Positions 36,342 through 41,997 of a stretch of DNA of 50,594 bases are shown piece by piece. The notes under the pieces were generated by a model that saw only the letters and a list, made by a program, of their open reading frames with translations, was not told the DNA's origin and searched no databases. The stretch is from positions 1 through 50,594 of the IMG/VR virus record IMGVR_UViG_3300030109_004897. One strand, given 5' to 3'. Each line of letters opens with the position of its first letter. Position 1 is the first letter of the stretch. The DNA is from a virus. A program made the translations under genes and the position numbers.

Positions 36342-36631
36342 AAATTCGAAACTAGGGCTTTTAGCTCTAGTCTACGGTTAAGAGTGTTTAAAGCCGTACT
36401 GATGAGAAAAAAACACAAGTTCCTTGTTTCTTTTGTTAAAATGTAAAGTTTAAAACTTGTTTTATCTTTTGTTTTTTGGCTACAGTATCAACATAGTAAA
36501 AGCGATACCTTAAAAAGTGCTAACTAACAAAAAACAAAATTTAAAACGGGCTTAAAACATATATTAAATAAAACATTTTACGGGCTTTTTATAGTGTTAA
36601 CAATAACCAATTTTAATACGTGTTTAAAAAG

Positions 36632-36766
36632 TGATCCTTTGAAATAAAATTTCACAAACAAAAGTGTTTAGATGCATACTTTAAAAATGGGCAGTTTGTG
36701 ACCGTTACTAAATACGGGGTTGAAAATTCCTATCAAAATTTTAGACTTAGATTAAAACAGCTCTAA
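36632..36766 (+). pseudogene. Gene-like fragment without a start codon
   Basis: In the frame that ends at TAA 36764-36766, the last 32 codons (from 36671) read DAYFKNGQFVTVTKYGVENS, then YQNFRLRLKQL, a protein-like pattern with aromatic and charged alternation. The frame is closed by TGA upstream at about 36630, and no ATG, GTG or TTG lies in frame between. It may be the remnant of a decayed gene, or a gene with an unusual start. Confidence 0.25.
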
Positions 36767-36949
36767 GAGAAAAAAATTAAATATTCAAACTATATTGTGT
36801 AAAAAGCTATAAAAGTGAATATTACCTTTATGGTGTCAGTTAACCATAGTTTTAAAAAACAGTTTAGAAAAAAACTAAAAGTATAGACAAATAAATTATT
36901 ATGTTATATGCTGTATTCTTATATGGTATACTTGTAAGGTGGCATATAT

Positions 36950-36965
36950 TAAATGTGTCACCTTA
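36950..36965 (+). promoter_or_regulatory. TAAATGTGTCACCTTA element
   Basis: Same core as the element at 35748 (TAAATGTGTCACCTT). A TTG lies 15 bases upstream. It precedes the tRNA-like fold by about 80 bases and could drive its transcription. Confidence 0.4.
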
Positions 36966-37046
36966 CCTATATATAGTTAGCAATCAACTGAAAATTGCAA
37001 TCGTATTGTTTAACAGCTTGCAAGCGATGATAAACAAAAAAGCTAA

Positions 37047-37103
37047 AACCCTCAGACAAATTTTATATGGTGTCTCCTGTAAAGTTCGAACCTTTAGAGG
37101 GTT
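37047..37103 (+). ncRNA. tRNA-like fold (57 nt, D-arm missing)
   Basis: The 3' part is a textbook T-arm: TAAAG-TTCGAAC-CTTTA (37080-37096) with the conserved G53, TTC, R57, A58 and C61 positions. It is followed directly by GAGGGTT (37097-37103), which pairs perfectly over 7 bp with AACCCTC (37047-37053) as an acceptor stem. The 26 nt between holds one hairpin, AGACA...TGTCT, with a 12-nt loop, so a D-arm plus anticodon arm of normal size cannot fit. It may be a reduced tRNA, a tRNA-like regulatory RNA, or an attachment-site remnant of a tRNA gene. No CCA is encoded. Confidence 0.45.
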
Positions 37104-37149
37104 TCTATATTAAATGTGCAATGTCGCACAAACTAAAACCCCAAACAAA

Positions 37150-37374
37150 ATGAAAAACTTTGAAGTATATAAAGATCTTAGAAACAATCCAATTTACAAA
37201 GTAAACGATACATTCTATATAGAAAACGACGACAGAACATCTTGGTCTTTTGGAGATTTAGAACCTGCGCCGAAATTTTTACAATCTTGGTATAAAAAAT
37301 GGATACAAGAAAACAGAACAGATTTAATAATAAAAACAAACTTTAATGATTTTACTATTGTCAGTACAAAATAA
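37150..37374 (+). CDS. Small hypothetical early protein
   Basis: A 74-aa protein starting MKNFEVYKDLRNNPIYKVND at an ATG after the A-rich stretch CCAAACAAAATG. I reject an ATG at 37114 inside the TAAATGTG element. The protein is aromatic and charged (WSFGDLEPAPKFLQSWYKKW). The function is unknown. It opens the run of small genes that continues to 40967. Confidence 0.5.
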   Translation: MKNFEVYKDLRNNPIYKVNDTFYIENDDRTSWSFGDLEPAPKFLQSWYKKWIQENRTDLIIKTNFNDFTIVSTK

Positions 37375-37444
37375 AATAACTATATTAGTAAAAGGTAAAT
37401 TGTTCAGCCTATAAAGTGAACCTATAATATAAAATTCTATTACA

Positions 37445-37750
37445 ATGGAAACAACGTACAACAACGGTCAAACTATATTAGTTGACGACAGAACAGAACA
37501 ACAATTCGAAACACACAAAATCCTGATCACTGCCACCGATAAATTTATGTCTGGATGGGGTAAAGGAAAAGGTGGTTCAAAATGTGCATGGGCTTGTAAA
37601 AACTACGCTGATGCAGATAAAGTTTTGGAATGGGTAGAGTCTAGAAGTGAAATGAAATACGTAAACATAAACTATACGGGTAAGTGGCGACCTAAAAATG
37701 CTAGTCATGTACATATATACGTGGTTAATGATGATCATCCTGCATTATAA
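37445..37750 (+). CDS. Hypothetical phage protein with an MSGWG motif
   Basis: A 101-aa protein. The central part FMSGWGKGKGGSKCAWACKN followed by VLEWVESRSEMKYVNINY resembles a widespread hypothetical family of phages and mobile elements with an MSGWG motif near the middle and a W-x-x-x-R-x-M motif after it. The function of that family is not known to me. It is the last gene before the first 36-bp leader copy. Confidence 0.55.
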   Translation: METTYNNGQTILVDDRTEQQFETHKILITATDKFMSGWGKGKGGSKCAWACKNYADADKVLEWVESRSEMKYVNINYTGKWRPKNASHVHIYVVNDDHPAL

Positions 37751-37782
37751 TAAATGTGTAACCTTAAAAACAAACAATCATG
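37747..37782 (+). repeat. 36-bp leader repeat, copy 1
   Basis: A 36-base block from ATAATAAATGTGTAACC through CTTAAAAACAAACAATC to the ATG of the next gene. It is identical to copies 2 and 3 and differs by one base from copy 4. It contains TAAATGTG, close to the Bacteroidota -7 box, and places the ATG 30 bases after its start. It combines a promoter-like core with an A-rich ribosome-loading leader. Confidence 0.85.
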
Positions 37783-38493
37783 AAAACAATAGAACAAGTA
37801 TTACAAGAACTCTTCACAGAAAACACAGGAAAACACTTTTTAGATAGTGGTGGAACTGATGGAAGAGCATGGCAAAGAAATCAAGAACGTGACTTTGAGT
37901 CAGAACCTGAAGCCACTATAGAATATTGGGACGATAAATTCCAATACGCAACCGTAAACACTTACCATTACTTCAAAAAAGTATTAGAATATGACGAAGT
38001 GTGTGAATCTGTAAACGAATACCTACGTGAAAACAATATACATTGGGCAGGAGAAGTAGAAGAAAACGATTTAGAGGACCATATAGCGACTTTTTCAGAG
38101 TATTATGAAGTAGAGTTCAAAGGTGAACAATGGAACACTTACAACGAAGAAAACAACACAGACCACGTATTCCAAGGTCAACGGGTTACTATAGACGGTG
38201 AACCATACGTATTATTACAGCTTCATCTAGGTGCTGATGTCAGAGGTGGATACTCAGATGTACAACTATTCAAGCTAGAAGGCTTTTTGACTGGTTTTGT
38301 AGAACACACACTATATAATAACAAACGTGAAAACCTATCCATAGATATTAAATACGCTAATGAAATTAGTTTATACAATCATGAAGACGGTTCATACGAA
38401 TATGTTGACAATGATTGGCTAGAAGAGAATGTAAAACCTAATGAAGGATGGGAAGTTGAATTAATGATAATGGAAGATCCTTGTATTTACTAA
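37780..38493 (+). CDS. Phage hypothetical protein (DSGG...WQRN family)
   Basis: A 237-aa acidic protein. HFLDSGGTDGRAWQRNQERD (residues about 19-38) and LLQLHLGADVRGGYSDVQLF (about residues 146-165) match signatures of a common phage protein family of unknown function (DSGG-x-x-GR-x-W-x-RN and GxDxRGGY). It is expressed from leader copy 1 and lies two bases from leader copy 2. Confidence 0.6.
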   Translation: MKTIEQVLQELFTENTGKHFLDSGGTDGRAWQRNQERDFESEPEATIEYWDDKFQYATVNTYHYFKKVLEYDEVCESVNEYLRENNIHWAGEVEENDLEDHIATFSEYYEVEFKGEQWNTYNEENNTDHVFQGQRVTIDGEPYVLLQLHLGADVRGGYSDVQLFKLEGFLTGFVEHTLYNNKRENLSIDIKYANEISLYNHEDGSYEYVDNDWLEENVKPNEGWEVELMIMEDPCIY

Positions 38494-38528
38494 TAATAAA
38501 TGTGTAACCTTAAAAACAAACAATCATG
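38493..38528 (+). repeat. 36-bp leader repeat, copy 2
   Basis: Identical to copy 1, starting inside the stop region of the preceding gene and ending with the ATG at 38526. Confidence 0.85.
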
Positions 38529-38786
38529 AAAGTTACAGAAGAATTTTTTGAAGCAAGTATCCAAGGATACGAAGGAATTGAAAAAGCTAAAAAGTACGCT
38601 AAAAGCCTTGATTGGACTGAAGTAGACTACAACGAACAAACAATTTCAAATATCCAATATGAAGACACGGTGAACGGTATAGATATATACTACTGTTTTG
38701 GAACTGACGAATATCTATTCGTTGCTTCTCTTATGGGACTCACTTGCCGTAATGGTAAAAATTGGAATGAATGTAATTGTTGCTAA
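38526..38786 (+). CDS. Small hypothetical protein with Cys-rich tail
   Basis: An 86-aa protein beginning MKVTEEFFEASIQGYEGIEK. The C-terminus (MGLTCRNGKNWNECNCC) has four cysteines that could bind a metal ion, although three of the four lie in the last five residues. Its ATG lies in leader copy 2. No family is recognised. Confidence 0.5.
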   Translation: MKVTEEFFEASIQGYEGIEKAKKYAKSLDWTEVDYNEQTISNIQYEDTVNGIDIYYCFGTDEYLFVASLMGLTCRNGKNWNECNCC

Positions 38787-38821
38787 TAATAAATGTGTAA
38801 CCTTAAAAACAAACAATCATG
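38786..38821 (+). repeat. 36-bp leader repeat, copy 3
   Basis: Identical to copies 1 and 2, ending with the ATG at 38819. Confidence 0.85.
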
Positions 38822-39271
38822 ATACATTCACCAAAAAAATCAGAAAAGTATTTTGAACAAATACAAAAAGAAATAGAAGGATTTACAGACAGTTCATGGG
38901 CTAATGATGCCTGTGACTCTATTCACAACGAGAAATATGATCTATCAGTCTATTTCCCTAACTCAGATAAAGATGACTTCGAGAACGAAGAATGGTCTTT
39001 CTTTGTGGTAGACATAGATTCAGGGTTGAAACAAAAAAGAACTAGCCTATACTCTATTGAATCCGTTATCAGATTCATTAAAGAATATCAAAAAAAAGAG
39101 TTTAAAGTGTCTTGGTCTCCTCCTACATACAATGCAGAAACAAGAGAAGAAGGTATAGAACATTTCACATTTAGTAATGGATACGAACAAGAGGAAATAA
39201 ATGAAATACACGAACTAGATATTTCAGATAGAGCAACATTAAACGATATAATTATTATTAGAACCAAATAA
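38819..39271 (+). CDS. Small hypothetical early protein
   Basis: A 150-aa acidic protein beginning MIHSPKKSEKYFEQIQKEIE. It contains WSFFVVDIDSGLKQKRTSLY and a mixed alpha/beta pattern. No motif is recognised. Its ATG lies in leader copy 3 and the next gene starts 11 bases after its stop with only the 3' part of the leader. Confidence 0.5.
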   Translation: MIHSPKKSEKYFEQIQKEIEGFTDSSWANDACDSIHNEKYDLSVYFPNSDKDDFENEEWSFFVVDIDSGLKQKRTSLYSIESVIRFIKEYQKKEFKVSWSPPTYNAETREEGIEHFTFSNGYEQEEINEIHELDISDRATLNDIIIIRTK

Positions 39272-39282
39272 AACAAACAATC

Positions 39283-39822
39283 ATGAAAACAGTAATTTTA
39301 AAATTTGACGAACAGGATGTTGCAAGTGACAACATCTTCACAATAATTTCTAAAACTCATTCAGAAATTGAACAGAAAAAAGCAAATGCTAACAAGATCA
39401 ATAAAACTATTCTTAACCAGTTTGAAGACATACTAAGAGAAACAATCAGTAAAATATATTCTAAAATAACAGAAGCCGATATTGAAGGATGTGACTTTGA
39501 TTGGATAGATAATAACAGACACAGGATTCCATTTCCTGAATTTACACAAGGCAAGAACCACGTTAAAGTTAGCTTTGAAATGTACAAAACAATAAAAGCT
39601 GAAGGCGTAGGAGAATTTGAACAATGTCAAAAAATAGATGTATCTATTGTATCAAGAAAAATTAACGAAGGGTTATACGAAACCCTAGCCCCTGAGTATT
39701 ATTTTAATATATTTTCAATCGGATGTTTAGGTAATTTAGGCAATAACGGATATGACCTGGCTTCTGAACTAGAACAATCAATATGTGATAGGATAAAGGC
39801 TCTTATATATTATAGAGCCTAA
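39283..39822 (+). CDS. Hypothetical early protein
   Basis: A 179-aa protein beginning MKTVILKFDEQDVASDNIFT. It has coiled-coil or helical parts (SEIEQKKANANKINKTILNQ) and the stretch DFDWIDNNRHRIPFPEF-like acidic/aromatic core. It is preceded by AAAACAAACAATCATG, only the last 16 bases of the leader repeat, so it is probably co-transcribed with the gene before it. Confidence 0.5.
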   Translation: MKTVILKFDEQDVASDNIFTIISKTHSEIEQKKANANKINKTILNQFEDILRETISKIYSKITEADIEGCDFDWIDNNRHRIPFPEFTQGKNHVKVSFEMYKTIKAEGVGEFEQCQKIDVSIVSRKINEGLYETLAPEYYFNIFSIGCLGNLGNNGYDLASELEQSICDRIKALIYYRA

Positions 39823-39857
39823 TAATAAATGTGTAACCTTAAAAACAAACAGTCATG
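39822..39857 (+). repeat. 36-bp leader repeat, copy 4
   Basis: Same block as copies 1-3 with one A to G change (CAGTCATG), ending with the ATG at 39855. Confidence 0.85.
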
Positions 39858-40094
39858 GAAAACTTAGAAGAAAAAGCAATCGAAAAAATAACTTTTGAAA
39901 TGGTAAACAACATTCAAAGGGGTGAAACAATAAAAATAAACGAACATTTTGAATTGTATTGCTACACAGAAGGATACACAATAGGAGAAGAAGAAGATTA
40001 CGAAGAGCCTAAGCATATTATATTGTCTAAAAATGATGAAGAGTTATACTGTGTTATGACAGATGAAAGTAATGTTGTTTTTTGTGAACTATAA
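39855..40094 (+). CDS. Small hypothetical early protein
   Basis: A 79-aa acidic protein beginning MENLEEKAIEKITFEMVNNI, with EEEDYEEPKHIILSKNDEEL near the C-terminus. No motif is recognised. Its ATG lies in leader copy 4. It is followed by a shorter element, ATAATAAATGTGTGACACTC (40091-40110), that leads into the next gene. Confidence 0.45.
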   Translation: MENLEEKAIEKITFEMVNNIQRGETIKINEHFELYCYTEGYTIGEEEDYEEPKHIILSKNDEELYCVMTDESNVVFCEL

Positions 40095-40116
40095 TAAATG
40101 TGTGACACTCAATATG
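40091..40116 (+). promoter_or_regulatory. Variant TAAATGTGTGACA leader
   Basis: ATAATAAATGTGTGACACTC followed by AATATG. The first 12 bases are the same as in the 36-bp repeat; the rest differs. It precedes the gene at 40114. Confidence 0.6.
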
Positions 40117-40272
40117 AAAACCTTTGTTATTAAATTTATAGACAGCTCATTCAAAAGGAAATGGGAAGTAATTAAAACAAAAAAACAACAATCTTATTAC
40201 GACATTAAAACACTACTAGAAATAGAAGGACACGATGTCAGAAGAGTACTAAATTGGAAAGCTTATGACTAA
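40114..40272 (+). CDS. Small basic hypothetical protein
   Basis: A 52-aa protein beginning MKTFVIKFIDSSFKRKWEVI, rich in Lys. I chose the ATG at 40114, which follows the variant leader, over an upstream in-frame ATG at 40063 that lies inside the previous gene. It has a helical C-terminal half (KTLLEIEGHDVRRVLNWKAY). It overlaps the following membrane peptide gene by 8 bases. The function is unknown. Confidence 0.45.
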   Translation: MKTFVIKFIDSSFKRKWEVIKTKKQQSYYDIKTLLEIEGHDVRRVLNWKAYD

Positions 40273-40408
40273 CAACATTCTAATAGCAATATGGCTAACA
40301 TCAACAATCTCTGCTCCATTCTTATTTAATATATGGATGTTCCTCGGAGCTTGCACAATTAGTTACATATCAAGCTACAAATTATACAAACGATTATACC
40401 TAAAATAA
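40265..40408 (+). CDS. Small membrane protein (47 aa)
   Basis: ATG at 40265 to TAA at 40406-40408. The sequence has two hydrophobic stretches, NILIAIWLTSTISAPFLFN and WMFLGACTISYISSY, then a basic tail (KLYKRLYLK). It overlaps the previous gene and precedes the gene at 40414 by 5 bases. Short phage membrane proteins of this kind are often involved in lysis or superinfection control, but no specific assignment is possible. Confidence 0.4.
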   Translation: MTNNILIAIWLTSTISAPFLFNIWMFLGACTISYISSYKLYKRLYLK

Positions 40409-40413
40409 ATATC

Positions 40414-40902
40414 ATGGAAAACTTATTTCAAGAGTTCAAACAAGGACTCACAATTAAAAAAAATTCACAACAACACCTGGACCAACAAAAAGACATCGAC
40501 AAAATGATGAACGTAGGTGTGTTGATAAATGATAAAGGGATACAAATTAACCCATTAATCAGAAGATCTAAAACCTATACAACAGCAAAAATGACCATCA
40601 AGAAAATAATTAAAACATGGCTAGGAAATTTAAGCCATCAAAGAAAACAACAAGCAAACTTCAGAGAAGAAATGGTTCACTTCTTCAAACAAAACCCTAT
40701 CGGTTTTATTAATGAAGGATACGCTGTGATGCCAGAAGGTACTCCTAAAGAATACTTAAGAGGTAAAGGTATAGCATACGTATTCAACGGAGAAGTAATA
40801 ACAATACACGCAGGATATATACCCCCAATCAACATACCAACAGAATGCGAAAGATTTAATTACGAAAGTGACTTAGGAATTATTCAAATCAAAGAATCAT
40901 GA
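40414..40902 (+). CDS. Hypothetical early protein
   Basis: A 162-aa basic protein beginning MENLFQEFKQGLTIKKNSQQ. It has the helical stretch SKTYTTAKMTIKKIIKTWLG and the C-terminal part GKGIAYVFNGEVITIHAGYI. No known motif is recognised. The stop overlaps the ATG of the next peptide (ATGA). Confidence 0.5.
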   Translation: MENLFQEFKQGLTIKKNSQQHLDQQKDIDKMMNVGVLINDKGIQINPLIRRSKTYTTAKMTIKKIIKTWLGNLSHQRKQQANFREEMVHFFKQNPIGFINEGYAVMPEGTPKEYLRGKGIAYVFNGEVITIHAGYIPPINIPTECERFNYESDLGIIQIKES

Positions 40903-40967
40903 TTTACTTTATAGTATTCTTAATATTAAAATTCTTAATCGCTTGTTTAGCATTAAGATCTAGGTAA
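40899..40967 (+). CDS. Tiny hydrophobic peptide (22 aa)
   Basis: ATG at 40899 overlapping the previous stop (ATGA), TAA at 40965-40967. The product is MIYFIVFLILKFLIACLALR plus SR, a single membrane-spanning helix with one Lys. The stop codon overlaps the start of the attC-like site. It may be the last phage gene before the cassette, or a coincidental frame. Confidence 0.3.
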   Translation: MIYFIVFLILKFLIACLALRSR

Positions 40968-41020
40968 CGCTTGTATATGAGGCGTGAGGTACGAATGACT
41001 GCATATACGTTGTTATATGC
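40962..41020 (+). repeat. attC-like site 1
   Basis: GGTAACG...CGTTGTTATATGC. The arms GTATATG and CATATAC form a stem, and the end GTTATATGC matches a GTTRRRY core site. The loop holds GCGTGAGGTACGAATGACTG. The terminal GTTATATGC is the reverse complement of GCATATAAC, which lies at the other end of the next gene (41328-41336), as in integron cassettes. Confidence 0.6.
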
Positions 41021-41391
41021 TTTTTGTTAAATAGTAAAATTTAATTAAGATGAATATATTATTTTGTTACAGCATTTATTTGGTTACTACAGATGTTGAT
41101 TTAGATAGGGGTGATAATTCGCATAATACTGGCTACCATATTGATTTTTTTGCTGATGGTGTTGAATGGGAAGGGGAGATAATAAAAGATTCTAATGAAT
41201 ATTATGTTGAATGGTTCAATGGTGGAAAATCCCCTAAAAACTATGAGTCTATTAATAAATTAGTTAATGATAATTTCGCAACTATACGAAGAGATGCTCC
41301 CATAAAAGACGTAATGTGAATTTAATTGCATATAACATAATTGTAATTGAGCTTGTGCGACTGGCGAGGTACGAGCTTGCAATTACAATTT
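41012..41391 (+). mobile_element. Gene cassette with one ORF between two attC-like sites
   Basis: The segment begins GTTATATGC and ends with GCATATAAC followed by the attC-like stem 41337-41391, so both ends pair over 9 bases as in an excised circular cassette. It holds one ORF (41050-41319) starting 38 bases after the core site. Phage genes flank it. No integron integrase is seen in the window. Confidence 0.55.
41050..41319 (+). CDS. Cassette-borne hypothetical protein
   Basis: An 89-aa acidic protein: MNILFCYSIYLVTTDVDLDR at the start, then DFFADGVEWEGEIIKDSNEY. It is probably a small alpha/beta protein. It has no known motif. Its codon use and intergenic layout (ATG close to a GTTRRRY core, stop just before an attC-like site) are those of an integron cassette rather than of the surrounding phage genes. 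Confidence 0.5.
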   Translation: MNILFCYSIYLVTTDVDLDRGDNSHNTGYHIDFFADGVEWEGEIIKDSNEYYVEWFNGGKSPKNYESINKLVNDNFATIRRDAPIKDVM

Positions 41392-41398
41392 GTTAATA
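41328..41398 (+). repeat. attC-like site 2
   Basis: GCATATAAC then a stem of TTGTAATTG with CAATTACAA, a loop containing GCGACTGGCGAGGTACGAGC and the end TTTGTTAATA. The loop matches that of site 5 (GCGACTGCCGAGGAACGAGG) closely, so they share ancestry. Confidence 0.6.
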
Positions 41399-41438
41399 AG
41401 TATTTTTTCGTATATTGAAAAAAATTAAATTTATTGAG

Positions 41439-41522
41439 ATGAAATACGGAAGCGGTAATAAAAAATTAGTAAAAAAAATTACAACAAAAAAGAAAGCAAC
41501 AGGTAAGAAAAAAAACAAATAA
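41439..41522 (+). CDS. Tiny Lys-rich peptide
   Basis: A 27-aa peptide MKYGSGNKKLVKKITTKKKA followed by TGKKKNK. It is very basic and likely DNA- or RNA-binding. It directly precedes the two larger basic proteins and ends 10 bases before the next ATG. Being short and Lys-rich, it could be coincidental, but its position in a run of basic proteins supports it. Confidence 0.35.
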   Translation: MKYGSGNKKLVKKITTKKKATGKKKNK

Positions 41523-41532
41523 ATACTATTAG

Positions 41533-41721
41533 ATGAAAGCCAAGAAAAGCACAGTAAACAAAGCTGGTAACTATACAAAACCAACAATGAGGAAAAAGCT
41601 TTTTAATCAAATAAAAGCAGGATCTAAAGGAGGTAACGCTGGAGAGTGGTCTGCAAGAAAAGCCCAAATGCTTGCTAAGAAATATAAGGCAGCAGGAGGA
41701 GGTTATAAATCTAAAAAGTAA
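41533..41721 (+). CDS. Small basic phage protein (GNAGEWSARKAQMLAKKYKAAGG family)
   Basis: A 62-aa Lys-rich protein. The C-terminal half, GGNAGEWSARKAQMLAKKYK followed by AAGGGYKSKK, is a recurrent signature of small proteins in phages and large viruses. The Gly-rich motif plus basic helix suggests DNA binding and possible packaging with the genome. It is followed 4 bases later by a related basic gene. The cellular role is unknown. Confidence 0.65.
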   Translation: MKAKKSTVNKAGNYTKPTMRKKLFNQIKAGSKGGNAGEWSARKAQMLAKKYKAAGGGYKSKK

Positions 41722-41725
41722 TTAA

Positions 41726-41968
41726 ATGGCTAAAGCTAAATCTCAGAAAAGTTTAGACAAATGGACTAAACAAAAATGGACAACAGCTTCAGGAAAAAAA
41801 TCTTCTGAAACAGGAGAAGTTTACGCTCCTAAAAAAACAATCACAAAGCTTAAATCTACTGCCGCAGGTAGAAAAAAACTAGCAGCGGCAAACAGAAAAA
41901 AAAGATTAGCAACCAAACAAGGCAAGCAACACGCTAAACATGGTTTGCACAAAGGGAAAAAAAGATAG
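41726..41968 (+). CDS. Small basic phage protein (DUF5872-like)
   Basis: An 80-aa Lys-rich protein: SLDKWTKQKWTTASGKKSSE, then GEVYAPKKTITKLKSTAAGR. The patterns W-x-K-Q-x-W, GE-V-Y-x-P-x-K-x-I and a terminal HAKHGLHKGKKR are typical of the DUF5872 type that occurs in many virus genomes. It is likely to be a DNA-binding virion or early protein. It lies in the same cluster as its neighbour and may work with it. Confidence 0.65.
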   Translation: MAKAKSQKSLDKWTKQKWTTASGKKSSETGEVYAPKKTITKLKSTAAGRKKLAAANRKKRLATKQGKQHAKHGLHKGKKR

Positions 41969-41997
41969 CCCTTTAAAAACCCTATATTAAAATTAAA

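Larger units (their letters stand above)
36342..37149 (+). other. Long mostly non-coding stretch with RNA-like elements
   Basis: No convincing gene lies here. It contains a hairpin ACTAGGGCT-TTT-AGCTCTAGT (36351-36371, one mismatch), a TACGG...CCGTA stem (36373-36398), a perfect 12-base inverted repeat TTTTGTTTTTTG (36467-36478) with CAAAAAACAAAA (36528-36539), a gene-like fragment ending at 36766, TAAATGTG elements at 36950 and 37111, and the tRNA-like fold at 37047-37103. It may be a region for small RNAs and transcription signals. Confidence 0.55.

Noticed and set aside
36340-36360. TTCGAAAC as a T-loop of a second tRNA
   Set aside because: No G53-C61 pair and no acceptor stem; the neighbouring hairpin ACTAGGGCT/AGCTCTAGT explains the sequence better.
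36395-36440. CTGATGAG followed by A-rich sequence, resembling a hammerhead ribozyme core
   Set aside because: No matching GAAA with flanking stems I, II and III can be formed; only the short core matches.
36903-36911. GTTATATGC as a further cassette core site
   Set aside because: No inverted partner or attC-like stem lies upstream, so it is likely a chance match.
36901-37113. A 70-codon frame starting MLYAVFLYGILVRWHIL
   Set aside because: It overlaps the TAAATGTG element and the tRNA-like fold, has no leader and ends without context; it is probably not a gene.
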